Part shown: positions 24,000 through 33,791 of the stretch, piece by piece
Layout: every line of letters starts with the position of its first letter
Numbering within the stretch: the first letter of the stretch is position 1
Assembly: GCF_014284125.1 (NCBI RefSeq)
Contig: NZ_JACOFX010000018.1
Span: forward strand, 1-64,000
Length of the DNA stretch: 64,000 nt
Direction: 5' to 3'
DNA from: Undibacterium umbellatum
Lineage (GTDB): Bacteria > Pseudomonadota > Gammaproteobacteria > Burkholderiales > Burkholderiaceae_D
Translations under genes and position numbers: made by a program
The notes under the pieces: model-generated
What the model saw: only the letters and a program-made list of their open reading frames with translations
Databases searched by the model: none
Told to the model about the DNA's origin: nothing

Positions 24000-25130
24000 A
24001 TGTCGAATTTAATAAAACTTGTTGTTAATACAGATGCAGGGTTTGAAGCCCTGGCGGCTTCGTGGCGTCTGCTGGAAACACAAGTGCCACAGTTATTGCC
24101 CTTCCAAACCTATGACTGGAACCACGCTTGGTGGAAAGTATTTTCTGATTCATCCTGGTATCACAAGGATGAATTGGCCATCTGCACCTTGCATGATAAT
24201 GGGCAGTTGGTCGCCGTCATGCCGCTGACGAATACCCATGTAGGATTGCATAGCCTGTTCATCTATCGCTATGTGCGGCCTTTTGGTGCCGATCCCAACC
24301 TGACAGAGATCCGTGCGCCACTAGCCTTGCCTGCCTATGATGAGACCATACTGCAGCAATGGGAAGATTTATCCAGACAAGAAACCTTTGGCGTGACCGA
24401 GTTTCAGGTCATCCATACCAAACTGCATGCTGAACAATTTTTAGCCAGCAATGCAGCAGTTCATCCACTGCAAGCCAGAGAAATCCCCAACTTCATCCTG
24501 CATCTGGATGATAGCTGGCCCTGTTTTAAAAGCAGGCTCAAGCGTAATATCAAGGAATCCTTGCGTCGCTGCTATAACTCGCTGGCACGCGACAATCTGC
24601 AATTGGGCCTGCAAGTCTGGCAAGGGGCTGAGGCTATCAAACCAAGGCTGAATGATTTTTATGCCCTGCATGCAGCCCGCGCTGGTGCCACCAATACGGT
24701 AGAACACCCAGATTATTTTGCTCCCCCCCAGCACCGCGCCTTCATGGCTGCCCTGCTGGACAGCGATTTTGCCAACCGCATGCACTTGTTTTGCCTGGAA
24801 CTGAATGGCCGTGTAGTCGCCATGCGCCTGGGCTTTGACATGGGTGAAGAACTGTATTTGTACTATTCTGGCTATGACTTGCAATTTGCCCGCTACAGTG
24901 TCATGACTACCTTGCTGGCCGAGATCATACAGTGGTCTTACACGCAAGAGTTCAAGCGCATCAATCTCTCAGTAGGCGAAGATGTTTCCAAAACCCGCTG
25001 GGGGCCGAGCGTCACCCACTATGTGGAATACCAGTGCGTGAAAAACAATGCCTGGCGCAAGAACCTTGGCAATAGCATTTTGAAGATGCGCAAATTACGC
25101 AGAAAATGGTCTGAGAAAAAGTCAGACTAA
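24000..25130 (+). CDS. GNAT/FemAB-like acetyltransferase (CelD/BcsL type)
   Basis: 376 aa, two GNAT-like halves as in the Acetyltransf_6 group. FKSRLKRNIKESLRR starts the second half, followed by LNDFYALHAAR, LFCLELNGRVVAMRLGFDMGEELYLYYSGYD and the end INLSVGEDVSKTRWGP. These match proteins linked to exopolysaccharide and cellulose clusters (CelD/BcsL) and PEP-CTERM systems, where they are thought to acylate sugars. No polysaccharide genes are nearby, so substrate is open. It is divergent from the M28 gene and 100 bp upstream of sbcD. Confidence 0.8.
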   Translation: MSNLIKLVVNTDAGFEALAASWRLLETQVPQLLPFQTYDWNHAWWKVFSDSSWYHKDELAICTLHDNGQLVAVMPLTNTHVGLHSLFIYRYVRPFGADPNLTEIRAPLALPAYDETILQQWEDLSRQETFGVTEFQVIHTKLHAEQFLASNAAVHPLQAREIPNFILHLDDSWPCFKSRLKRNIKESLRRCYNSLARDNLQLGLQVWQGAEAIKPRLNDFYALHAARAGATNTVEHPDYFAPPQHRAFMAALLDSDFANRMHLFCLELNGRVVAMRLGFDMGEELYLYYSGYDLQFARYSVMTTLLAEIIQWSYTQEFKRINLSVGEDVSKTRWGPSVTHYVEYQCVKNNAWRKNLGNSILKMRKLRRKWSEKKSD

Positions 25131-25231
25131 ACGGTTCACGACTTCGCCCCTGCCTGAAGTTTCATACCCATGTAAAAACGGTTACACTTGCCCTGCTTAA
25201 CACCTTCACAAGCATAGGCAAAGGACTACAC

Positions 25232-26479
25232 TTGCGCTTCATCCATACTTCAGACTGGCACCTGGGCCAAACCCTGCATAGCGCCGAACGCGGGCTGGAA
25301 CATCAGCATTTTCTTGACTGGCTGTGCATCACTCTGCAAGAGCAACAAGCCGATGCATTGCTTATCGCGGGTGACATCTTCGACAATGCCAATCCCTCAG
25401 CCGCATCGCAAAAACAGTTTTACCGTTTTTTGCGACAGGCCAAGATGCACCTGCCTGATCTGAATATCATCATCATCGCGGGCAACCACGATTCACCCGC
25501 CAGACTGGAAGCGCCCGGCCCTCTGCTCGACGGCATGGATATCTGCGTCGTCGGCATGGTGCCGCGTCTGGCCGATGGCAGTATCGATGTGTCAGCGATG
25601 GTAGTACCAATAAGGCAGAATTCCGGGATTGTGGCCTGGTGCCTGGCCGTGCCTTTCCTGCGCCCCGGAGATGTGCCCCGGGTCGAGAATGCCAGTGACC
25701 CTTACATGGCAGGCATAGCCCGCTTGTACAAAGAGGTGAGCGACCATGCCCTGGGCTTGCGCCAGCCCGGCCAGGCCATCATCGCCATGGGACATTGTCA
25801 CATGGTCGGTGGCGAAATATCCGAAGACTCTGAGCGCCGCATCGTTATCGGCGGCACTGAAGCCTTGTCTGCCAGCATGTTCGACAGTCACATCACTTAT
25901 GCGGCACTGGGGCATTTGCATCTGGCGCAAAAAGTGGGCAAGCAAGAACATCTGCGTTATTGCGGCAGCCCCCTGTCCCTGTCGTTTGCTGAAGTCGATT
26001 ATCGTCATCAGGTTTTGTGTGTGGATATTGATGGTGACAAGCTCTCTCAAGTAATACCTCTCTATGTACCTCGTGCAGTCCAGCTCTTGCGCATTCCCAA
26101 GCTGGCCGCTCCCTTGCCTGACGTACTGGATGCGCTCGACAGCCTCGATCTGGCTGGCATCATCGAAAACAGCAAAGGGACGCAATATGATCCCTATCTG
26201 GAAGTCAGGGTCAAACTGGATGCGCCGGAGCCCGGTCTGCGGGCGCGCATAGAAAGCTACATCGCAGGCAAACCCTTGCGCTTGTTAAAGATAGATCCGC
26301 ATTACCCGGGCAAGTGGCAGGATGAGAATAGCGATAAAGAGGCCATTCAGGATACGCTGGACCGCCTGCAACCTGAAGACATCTTCCGCCGTCTGTATCA
26401 AGGAAAATACCAGCAGGAAGCACCGGGCGACATGCTGCAAGCCTTTGGCGAACTCTTGCACGGTGAGGACATGCAATGA
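25232..26479 (+). CDS. sbcD: nuclease SbcCD subunit D (Mre11 type)
   Basis: 415 aa. Metallophosphoesterase motifs are complete: HTSDWHLGQTLH at residues 5-16, IAGDIFDNANPS, IIAGNHDSPARLE, MGHCHMVGGE and LGHLHLAQKV. A TTG start at 25232 gives the standard N-terminus RFIHTSDWHLGQ, with AAAGGAC upstream; no ATG is suitably placed. SbcD is the nuclease subunit that opens hairpins and protein-blocked DNA ends with the SbcC ATPase. Its stop overlaps sbcC (ATGA, 26476-26479). Confidence 0.95.
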   Translation: MRFIHTSDWHLGQTLHSAERGLEHQHFLDWLCITLQEQQADALLIAGDIFDNANPSAASQKQFYRFLRQAKMHLPDLNIIIIAGNHDSPARLEAPGPLLDGMDICVVGMVPRLADGSIDVSAMVVPIRQNSGIVAWCLAVPFLRPGDVPRVENASDPYMAGIARLYKEVSDHALGLRQPGQAIIAMGHCHMVGGEISEDSERRIVIGGTEALSASMFDSHITYAALGHLHLAQKVGKQEHLRYCGSPLSLSFAEVDYRHQVLCVDIDGDKLSQVIPLYVPRAVQLLRIPKLAAPLPDVLDALDSLDLAGIIENSKGTQYDPYLEVRVKLDAPEPGLRARIESYIAGKPLRLLKIDPHYPGKWQDENSDKEAIQDTLDRLQPEDIFRRLYQGKYQQEAPGDMLQAFGELLHGEDMQ

Positions 26480-29400
26480 AGATACTCGCCATACGCGGTA
26501 AAAACCTGGCTTCGCTGGCGGGTGAATTTGCTGTCGATTTCACCCAGGAGCCTTTGCAATCTGCCGGTCTGTTTGCCATCAGCGGCCCCACTGGTGCAGG
26601 TAAGAGCACGCTGCTGGATGCCTTGTGCATGGCCTTGTATGAAAACACGCCCCGCCTGATCAAGGCAGGCACCACAAAATTACCCGACGGTGCCGATGCA
26701 GTGACCCAACAAGATACCGGCAACCTGTTGCGACGAGGCACTGGCGAAGGTTATGCTGAAGTGGATTTCGTGGGCACAGATGGCAATGCCTATCGCTCAC
26801 GCTGGAGTGTGCGACGTTCACGCAATAAAGCAACAGGCATCTTGCAGCCGACCGCAATGTCACTTCACCAGTTACCGCAACTACAGCCTATAGGCGGAAA
26901 GAAAACCGAGGTCAAGGAAGAAATAATCAAGCGTCTTGGCCTCAAGTTTGAACAATTCACGCGCGCCGTTTTGCTCGCACAGAACGAGTTTTCCAGTTTT
27001 TTAAAAGCCGATGACAATGACCGAGGTGAACTACTGGAAACCCTGACAGGCAGCGACATCTATGGCCAGATTTCGCAACGTGCCTTTGCGCGCGCCAAAC
27101 TGGAACGTGAAGCGCTGGAGCGTTTTCATGTGCGTCTGGCGGATAACAAACCGCTGAGCACAGAAGAACGCACCCGACTTGATATTGACTTGGGCCTAAG
27201 CAAAACCAAGTTGGAGCAACTGGATAGTCAACTCACAGAATTACAAACGCACCTGCGCTGGCATGCAGATGATAGCAAGTTGCTGCTGGGTATACAGCAA
27301 GCGCAGCAGCAATTGCAAATACATGAGCAAGAGAAGATAGCGAGCACAGCAAGAGCAGCCTATCTGCAACAAGTAGAAAGCATACAAGCTGCCCGCCCAT
27401 TGCTGACAGAACTCGAACGCCTGCAACAGGCAATCAGCCAGGGCCAGGCAGAAATCGCTACAGCCCACAGCAACATACAGGCAAGCACGCTCAGCGCACA
27501 AGAAAAACATCTGGCGCTGACGCAGGCACAGCAAGCATTGCAACAAGCCGAGCATGCTCTACAAGAAGCAGCGCCTTCGCTGGATACAGCCAAGGCACTC
27601 GACAGCAGCCTGAACATCTTGCGCAGCAACTGGCTGGCTGCACAACAAACACAGGCACAGGCGGAACAGGTACTGGCAACTGCGCGTCAACAACTTCACA
27701 ACAAGCAGGGTGACCTGGCACAACTGCAAAAGAAGCAGCAAGAACTGCAATTGTGGCTAACCCGGCACGCAGGCTTGCAAGGTCTGGCCGACAACTGGAC
27801 AGCATGGGAGTTATTACTGAAGCAGGCAGCAACAGCCAAGAAAGATGCCAGTTACCAACAACAAAACATGCTTGATCTACAAAAACAAAAAGACAAGCAA
27901 GAACAACTACTGGCAGAACGTGCACAACAACTGCAAGCAAGTGAACAAAACTGGATAGCTACAGAAAAAAAACGTGAAGAAACTGCAGACAATCTGGCAA
28001 AATTTGACTTGCCCGGTTTGCAAAAGCAAAGACAGACACTCGATCAGAGACGTGAACTATTGAGCAGCGCTGCAGACTTGCACAGGCAAATGCACGAGCA
28101 GGCACAACGCAAGCAAGCTCTGAAAACTCAGCAGCAAGCCTGCCAATTGAGCATTCAAGCTACAAATAAAACCATTGCCAAAATTCAGATTCAATTGCCC
28201 AGCCTGATAGCCGCAAAAGAACAGGCACAGAAAGGCCTGCAACTGACCCAGGCTGCCTGCAATGCCAACGTAGAAAGCTTGCGTGACACCTTGCAAGACG
28301 AACAAGCCTGCCCGGTCTGCGGAGCAACTGAACATCCCTACAAAACCGGCAACCTGCAATTGCATGCCTTGCTGGTGCAGTTGGAAAATGAACTCAGACA
28401 TTGCCAACAAGTCGAACAAGACCAGCGCCAGTTTCTGGCAATAGCCACAACTGAACAAAAGCAATTTCAGCAACAACAAAAACAATTGCAACAAGAGCTG
28501 ACGGTATTGCTGCAACAGGAACAAGACTTAGCAAGTGCATGGCAAGCGCACAGCATCACCGCTGAATTGCAGAATGCGAAAATCGAGCTTGAGCAAGCCA
28601 GCGCCTGGTTAAGCAGCCAACAAACTGGCTTGCAAGAACAACTGCAACAATTGCTCAAGGCCGAGCAAGCCTATCAGCAAGCAACAAAGACCAGGGATGA
28701 GGCATACGCCGATGCAGAAAAAATACGCCGCACCCTGCAAGAGCATAAAGACAGCCATACAGCGCTAGTCCATGCTGTTGAAAAGTTCAGCACTGCACTT
28801 ACACAAGCGACGGAAAAAGAACAGGATGCCAGTCAAAAGCTGGATGAAGCCTTGACCCTGTTAGCATCTGCATTCGCAGCGCAATCAGACGATGGCAGTA
28901 GTTGGCAAGACAACTGGCATGCTTCCCCTCTGGAATTCCAGAGTCAATGTGCTGCCCATGTACAACAATGGCAAAGCCATCAACTCACCTGCAAGCAAAG
29001 TACTGAACAACTGGCGAAGCTGCAGCTGGAAATTGACAAACTGCAAGCACAATCGCAACAGCTTGAAGAGCAATTTTCCAGCGAAAATAAACGTTATCTG
29101 GATGCAGATACTGCATTAAAACAGCAACAAGCTAAACGTCAGGAATTATTCCAGGGCCGCGCCGTCAGTGACGTAGAAGCGCAATTCATACTGGCCATCA
29201 CTCAAGCAAAAACGACACTGCAAACCCAACTACAAGCGCATGATGAAATACGCCAGCAACTGGCACGCCTGCATGAAGCGCAAGAACAAATCAACAAGCG
29301 TATTGTTCAGCAAAACCAGGAGCTGCGCATCGCCAAGGAAAAACTGCACGCATGGATAGGCCAGCAGCAAACTGTTGTAGAAAACCTGGACGAAGCACAC

Positions 29401-30285
29401 TTGCGAGAATTGCTGGCACATACACATGCCTGGATCAATGCAGAACGCCTGGCCATGCAAGCCATTCACAATGCAGTCGAGCAAGCGGCAACCATACTGC
29501 GTGAACGCAGCCAGCAAAGACAGCAGCATCTGCAACAACTTCCGTCAGTGTTGAGCTTTGCGCCAGCAGAAGCGGTGCACGAAGAAACCGGGCAAGAACC
29601 AGAAAATGCAAGGACGGAAACAAATGAGACTGCACATCTGCAATCCCTGCTCCGAAACTTGAACGAACAACGTCAACAAATCCAGCAAGAATACAGCCAC
29701 CACCAGCTTGTTTTTGCACAGGACGAGGCACGCCACCAACAAGCTAAAGACCTCATCGCCAGCATGCAAGGACAGGAGGCACAAACTCGCCTGTGGGCCC
29801 AGATGAATGAATTGATAGGTGCAGCCGACGGCAAAAAATTCCGCAACTATGCCCAGCAAATCACGCTGGATGTCTTGCTGGCTTATGCCAATCAACACCT
29901 GCACCAGCTCTCACGTCGCTACCGCCTGCAGCGCGTGGCAGACACCCTGGCACTGATGGTCATCGATCAGGACATGGGCGATGAACAGCGCTCTGTGCAT
30001 TCACTGTCTGGCGGTGAATCCTTCCTGGTATCGCTGGCCCTGGCGCTGGGCCTGGCATCGCTGTCCAGTAACCGTATCAAGGTCGAATCGCTATTCATCG
30101 ACGAAGGCTTCGGCAGCCTGGATGCCGACACCCTGCGTATCGCCATGGATGCCCTCGACAGCCTGCAAGCGCAAGGCCGCAAGGTCGGCGTGATTTCGCA
30201 TGTGCAGGAAATGACAGAGAGAATTGCGACGAGAGTGGTTGTGCAGCGAATAGCGGGGGGGAGTAGCTCTGTGGGTGTGGCTTGA
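26476..30285 (+). CDS. sbcC: nuclease SbcCD subunit C (Rad50-type ATPase)
   Basis: 1269 aa, longer than E. coli SbcC (1048 aa). Walker A GPTGAGKSTLLDAL lies near residues 36-49, the zinc hook CPVC at 612-615, the ABC signature LSGGESFLVSLALALG near 1177 and Walker B SLFIDEGFGSLDAD near 1205. Between them run two very long coiled coils extremely rich in Gln, Ala and Leu. The SMC-like ATPase drives hairpin and end processing with SbcD. Extra length lies in the coiled-coil arms, so the hook-to-head distance should be unusually long. Co-translated with sbcD. Confidence 0.95.
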   Translation: MKILAIRGKNLASLAGEFAVDFTQEPLQSAGLFAISGPTGAGKSTLLDALCMALYENTPRLIKAGTTKLPDGADAVTQQDTGNLLRRGTGEGYAEVDFVGTDGNAYRSRWSVRRSRNKATGILQPTAMSLHQLPQLQPIGGKKTEVKEEIIKRLGLKFEQFTRAVLLAQNEFSSFLKADDNDRGELLETLTGSDIYGQISQRAFARAKLEREALERFHVRLADNKPLSTEERTRLDIDLGLSKTKLEQLDSQLTELQTHLRWHADDSKLLLGIQQAQQQLQIHEQEKIASTARAAYLQQVESIQAARPLLTELERLQQAISQGQAEIATAHSNIQASTLSAQEKHLALTQAQQALQQAEHALQEAAPSLDTAKALDSSLNILRSNWLAAQQTQAQAEQVLATARQQLHNKQGDLAQLQKKQQELQLWLTRHAGLQGLADNWTAWELLLKQAATAKKDASYQQQNMLDLQKQKDKQEQLLAERAQQLQASEQNWIATEKKREETADNLAKFDLPGLQKQRQTLDQRRELLSSAADLHRQMHEQAQRKQALKTQQQACQLSIQATNKTIAKIQIQLPSLIAAKEQAQKGLQLTQAACNANVESLRDTLQDEQACPVCGATEHPYKTGNLQLHALLVQLENELRHCQQVEQDQRQFLAIATTEQKQFQQQQKQLQQELTVLLQQEQDLASAWQAHSITAELQNAKIELEQASAWLSSQQTGLQEQLQQLLKAEQAYQQATKTRDEAYADAEKIRRTLQEHKDSHTALVHAVEKFSTALTQATEKEQDASQKLDEALTLLASAFAAQSDDGSSWQDNWHASPLEFQSQCAAHVQQWQSHQLTCKQSTEQLAKLQLEIDKLQAQSQQLEEQFSSENKRYLDADTALKQQQAKRQELFQGRAVSDVEAQFILAITQAKTTLQTQLQAHDEIRQQLARLHEAQEQINKRIVQQNQELRIAKEKLHAWIGQQQTVVENLDEAHLRELLAHTHAWINAERLAMQAIHNAVEQAATILRERSQQRQQHLQQLPSVLSFAPAEAVHEETGQEPENARTETNETAHLQSLLRNLNEQRQQIQQEYSHHQLVFAQDEARHQQAKDLIASMQGQEAQTRLWAQMNELIGAADGKKFRNYAQQITLDVLLAYANQHLHQLSRRYRLQRVADTLALMVIDQDMGDEQRSVHSLSGGESFLVSLALALGLASLSSNRIKVESLFIDEGFGSLDADTLRIAMDALDSLQAQGRKVGVISHVQEMTERIATRVVVQRIAGGSSSVGVA

Positions 30286-30356
30286 GTGGGTTGAGTGGGT
30301 TGCGGTTTGAATGACTAGTGCAAGTAAAGGGAATACAAAGTAATGATTGCATAAAA

Positions 30357-30371
30357 AACACTTTTAGTGTT
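30357..30371 (+). terminator. weak hairpin after sbcC
   Basis: AACACT-TTT-AGTGTT, a 6-bp stem 72 bp beyond the sbcC stop, preceded by an A-run and followed by AT-rich sequence with TTTT ten bases on. It could be a weak terminator for sbcDC. Confidence 0.3.
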
Positions 30372-30429
30372 AATGTGATAATGTTTTATTAATTTATCCT
30401 GCGCAACAAATCATCAAACCTTAGTTTGT

Positions 30430-31977
30430 ATGACTACGACTCATTCCACTTCACAACAACGAAAGACGCTCATGTTACTCAAAAGTTTAGCTTCGCTTTT
30501 TTGCGTTGCTGGCGCAGCATTACTATCACAGGCAGTACAAGCTGGGGCAGTTAGCGACGTCATTACAGTCAATACCTATTTGCCCGGCCACCAAATGGCA
30601 CCAGGAGTTGTCTCAAGCCCTACCGGTGAAAAGCTGATAGCCTGGCGTGACGAGACACAAAACACTTACTATCTGCAACGCATCGATACGGCGGGCGTAC
30701 TTTCTCCCAACAAGATGCTGCTCCCCTTTGAACAAGCCACTGCCATCGCAACAGCTCGCTCCGGAAATTTTATAGTCGTATCCCGATCACAATTTTCCGC
30801 TCAGCCCGGGTATTTGATTAATCTGTATGATCGCAACGGCAATCTGATTAGCGCTCCTATACGTTACAGTACCAATCCAAATGCTGCTGGTGGAGTTAGT
30901 ATCGCACCCAATGGAAGTTTCGTCGCTGTATATTCCGAGCCCTCACCCTTGGGCTACACACTGTTCATGAAACGTTACACTGCCACTGGTACACAGATTG
31001 GTTATGCTATTCCCATCGCACAAACAACCAATGGTGCCCTGCTGGGTGGTGGCGGCGTGGCTTTTGACGATGCTGGCAACATGACAGTCACCTGGATGAA
31101 TATTCTCTTGTCCGTACCAGATGTATGGATGCGCCGGTTTGATGCTTCCGGCACACCGACCAACACACCTGCAACTGTACACTCGAATACAGCCGGCACA
31201 CAAACGGGTGGATCAATCGCAATGAACTCTTCAGGAAACTTTGTCATCGGCTGGTGTGACAATCAGCCCAATACCAACATCTGGAATGCCTACGTGCAAA
31301 GATATAATGTATTGGGCCACCCTGTGAATGACCCAATACGACTTAACGCGACAGACTTGCCACGTGAACCGTCACTCTCGGTAGCAATGATGGATGACGG
31401 CAGTTTCGTTGCAACCTGGAATACCGATAGTGCATTTGGAGCACCACCTGGCAAGGCAGCTATCAAAGCGCGGCAATTCCGAAGCGATGGAACACCTGCT
31501 GGAAATGAGTTTTATGTCAGTCCACCGGATGGAGATTCGGGAGAAGCAGCAAACGTCGCAATGGATATGGCAGGCAACTTTGTAGTTGGCTGGCAAAGCT
31601 ACAATGCAGTCACCGGGTATGATGCAAAAATACGCGCCTTTAAAATGGATACCCTGCCACCTACGCAGATATTGATTAATGGCCAGACCGTCCAAGGCAT
31701 TTCTGGTGCAACTGATAGCTGGAAATATTTCAAAATCACAGTTCCGGCTGGTACAAAGAATCTGAGTGTAAACATGACCGGATCACAAATTGGTGATGGT
31801 GATGTGTATTTTCGCTGGGGTGGCTATCCGACTTTAAGCAAATGGGAAATTCGCCCTGCTTTGAATGGTAACAACGAAGCTTTCACTGTTGGTACACCTC
31901 CTGCTGGCGATTTCTATATTGCCATTCATGGATACTCTGCATATACCTCCAACAACCTGACTGTCCGCTATTGGTAA
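30430..31977 (+). CDS. secreted protein with repeat region and C-terminal PPC domain
   Basis: 515 aa. A signal peptide (LASLFCVAGAALLSQAVQA) directs export; ATG 30472 would give a more usual short signal sequence, and neither start has a clear ribosome site. Residues 50-400 contain at least four repeats with the pattern G-N/S-F-V-V-x-W (DGSFVATWN, GNFVIGWCDN, GNMTVTWMN, GNFVVGWQS), spaced 45-60 residues, suggesting a beta-propeller. Residues 410-515 form a PPC (pre-peptidase C-terminal) beta-sandwich, with DSWKYFKITVPAGTKNLSVNM and DGDVYFRWG. No protease domain is present, although PPC domains usually trail secreted proteases. Confidence 0.72.
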   Translation: MTTTHSTSQQRKTLMLLKSLASLFCVAGAALLSQAVQAGAVSDVITVNTYLPGHQMAPGVVSSPTGEKLIAWRDETQNTYYLQRIDTAGVLSPNKMLLPFEQATAIATARSGNFIVVSRSQFSAQPGYLINLYDRNGNLISAPIRYSTNPNAAGGVSIAPNGSFVAVYSEPSPLGYTLFMKRYTATGTQIGYAIPIAQTTNGALLGGGGVAFDDAGNMTVTWMNILLSVPDVWMRRFDASGTPTNTPATVHSNTAGTQTGGSIAMNSSGNFVIGWCDNQPNTNIWNAYVQRYNVLGHPVNDPIRLNATDLPREPSLSVAMMDDGSFVATWNTDSAFGAPPGKAAIKARQFRSDGTPAGNEFYVSPPDGDSGEAANVAMDMAGNFVVGWQSYNAVTGYDAKIRAFKMDTLPPTQILINGQTVQGISGATDSWKYFKITVPAGTKNLSVNMTGSQIGDGDVYFRWGGYPTLSKWEIRPALNGNNEAFTVGTPPAGDFYIAIHGYSAYTSNNLTVRYW

Positions 31978-32010
31978 TATGTCAGGCGTTAGCCAATAAA
32001 AATACAACAG

Positions 32011-32042
32011 CACTGGATCGTCATTTTCAGTACGGTCCAGTG
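32011..32042. other. 11-bp stem-loop downstream of the PPC-protein gene
   Basis: CACTGGATCGT (32011-32021) pairs with ACGGTCCAGTG (32032-32042), 10 Watson-Crick pairs and one G-T, loop of 10. It lies 34 bp after the stop codon. No T-run follows on the plus strand, so it may be an RNA 3' stabiliser or a factor-dependent terminator. Confidence 0.4.
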
Positions 32043-32213
32043 ACTCTAGTGAAACAATATCTCCCGCCATACAAATTGCTATGCTCTTCTCGATATGTTC
32101 TTCTATGGCCAGGGCATACAAATCTCATAAAACAAAAAGCAATATTGAATCACAAGTCAAACGCGTGTATGTTCCCGCAATCAATCAACTCCTACACACG
32201 AAAGTAAAACTCC

Positions 32214-32531
32214 ATGATAGACGCACTCATAGCCGGACGCATTTACGGCCAGGTCGAAGAACGCGCAGGGCAAAATGGCTCTGTCTATGTCACTTGCAAG
32301 GTGAGGGCAGCCACAGATGATGGTGACTTCATTATCTGCAATGTCATCGCGTTCAATGACAAGGTGCGCGAGACTTTGCTAGCCCTGGGCGATGGTGACA
32401 GCCTGTCGCTGTCGGGCGCATTGACGCCCAAGGTGTGGACAGACAAGCAGGGGAAGTCCAGGCCTGCACTGGATTTGATAGCGCATACAGCAATAACCGC
32501 ACACTTGAGTTCTCAGGAGCATATCCAATAG
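32214..32531 (+). CDS. short single-stranded DNA-binding (SSB-like) OB-fold protein
   Basis: 105 aa. The OB-fold core of SSB proteins is visible: LIAGRIYGQVEER, YVTCKVRAATDDGDFIICNVIAFNDKVRETLL and GDSLSLSGALTPKVWTDKQGKSRPALDLIAH. It lacks the glycine-rich linker and the acidic DDDIPF tail through which true SSB recruits partners, so it is not the housekeeping SSB. Such short SSB/PriB-like proteins are common in Burkholderiales, often chromosomal orphans of unknown role. No replication or mobile genes are adjacent. Confidence 0.8.
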   Translation: MIDALIAGRIYGQVEERAGQNGSVYVTCKVRAATDDGDFIICNVIAFNDKVRETLLALGDGDSLSLSGALTPKVWTDKQGKSRPALDLIAHTAITAHLSSQEHIQ

Positions 32532-32710
32532 TTCCCTGAAAAAATCTCAAGGGATCGCTGCATCACGCTAAATTTATTACAATAAAAACAATAATAACGT
32601 AAAACATCGTTTCCTATCCCAGGAAAAAACCACGAGAGCATTTGCTTGCCTCTGGCACGGGCGTACTATTCAACTTACGTCCACCCGCAGACTTACTACC
32701 AAGGGGAAAT

Positions 32711-33532
32711 ATGCCAGCTTCAGTCCGCTTATCTCTGTCTCGCATGCAGATATTCATGCGGCAAGTGTTTGTGCTGATGCTGGTCTGCCTCTTATGCCTG
32801 CAGAGTGCCACGGTACAGGCACAAAAACTGAGCATTTATACCGAAGACTGGCCCCCAATGAACTTCAAGACCAAGACTGGTATTGATGGCATGGCAGTCG
32901 ATATAGTCAAGGCTTTGCAGGCAATGACGGGCAACAAGGAAAACATACAACTGGTGCCATGGGCGCGTGGCTACAAGGCGGTGCTGGAAGATGAAAACGT
33001 CATGCTGTTCAGCTTAGGTCGCTCACCCGAACGTGAAAAGCTCATGAATATGCTGGGGCCTATCGCCATTTCCAAAACTGCAGTCTATACCCGCAAGGGA
33101 GAAGCAGCACGCCTGAAAGCACTTGAGGGTGAACTCTACAAATTGCCGGTTGGTGCCTACCGTGGCAGCATCTTTGCTGATGCTGCAAAAAAGAAAGGCT
33201 TCATCAATCTGGCCCAGGCTGATTCACCCTTGAACTCATCCAAGATGCTGTTTGCCCATCGTTTTGATTTGTGGGTTGAGGGCAGCCTGGCTGTCAATTC
33301 CGTATTGCAGGAAAGTGGGCGCACTGCGGCTGAGGTAGAAGAAGTCATGGTGCTCGACAGCCTGGAATTGTACCTGGCATTTTCCTTGAAAACCCCGGCT
33401 ACCACGATCACCCTTTGGGAAAATGCCTTGCGACAAATGAAGAAGGATGGCAGTTTCCAGAAGATCCATCAAAAGTGGTTGCCGGGTGAAACACCGCCAC
33501 TGGAAGTGTTCAGAGTTGAGGGTGGGCATTAA
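32711..33532 (+). CDS. periplasmic substrate-binding protein (SBP_bac_3), orphan
   Basis: 273 aa. AAGGGG lies six bases before ATG 32711, which fixes the start, and a signal peptide ends near TVQAQ. The body is a type-2 periplasmic-binding fold: LSIYTEDWPPMNFKTKTGIDGMAVDIVKAL (first lobe, split here by the conserved proline-rich WPP turn), GPIAISKTAVYTRKG and LALSL-like strand LYLAFSLKTP. ABC permease and ATPase genes are absent nearby, so it may feed a distant transporter or act in signalling. A distant relative lies at 42857-43645. Confidence 0.8.
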   Translation: MPASVRLSLSRMQIFMRQVFVLMLVCLLCLQSATVQAQKLSIYTEDWPPMNFKTKTGIDGMAVDIVKALQAMTGNKENIQLVPWARGYKAVLEDENVMLFSLGRSPEREKLMNMLGPIAISKTAVYTRKGEAARLKALEGELYKLPVGAYRGSIFADAAKKKGFINLAQADSPLNSSKMLFAHRFDLWVEGSLAVNSVLQESGRTAAEVEEVMVLDSLELYLAFSLKTPATTITLWENALRQMKKDGSFQKIHQKWLPGETPPLEVFRVEGGH

Positions 33533-33791
33533 ATTTCAAGGGGTGCATTCATCCATGGTCAACGTCTCTGAGCCTGTGATTCGACGGCTAGACTGGTCTG
33601 CTCCACATGCTTGCGTTTAGTCTTCCGTGCCAATATGTTACCCATACCCAATTCTGTTTCGACTTGTAAAAGCACTCCCCCTGCTTCGGCTTTGCTCTTA
33701 TCCTAGCGCCTTTCATGTATTGCCCCTATAGAGAAGATCAGCAAAAAACTGGCTCGATACTGGCAATTTTGGCCCACTTCCCATCTGCATC

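Noticed and set aside
27240..29600. CAA/CAG-rich repeats in sbcC as a possible CRISPR or tandem array
   Set aside because: The repeats are irregular codons of a glutamine-rich coiled coil with no constant spacer or unit length.
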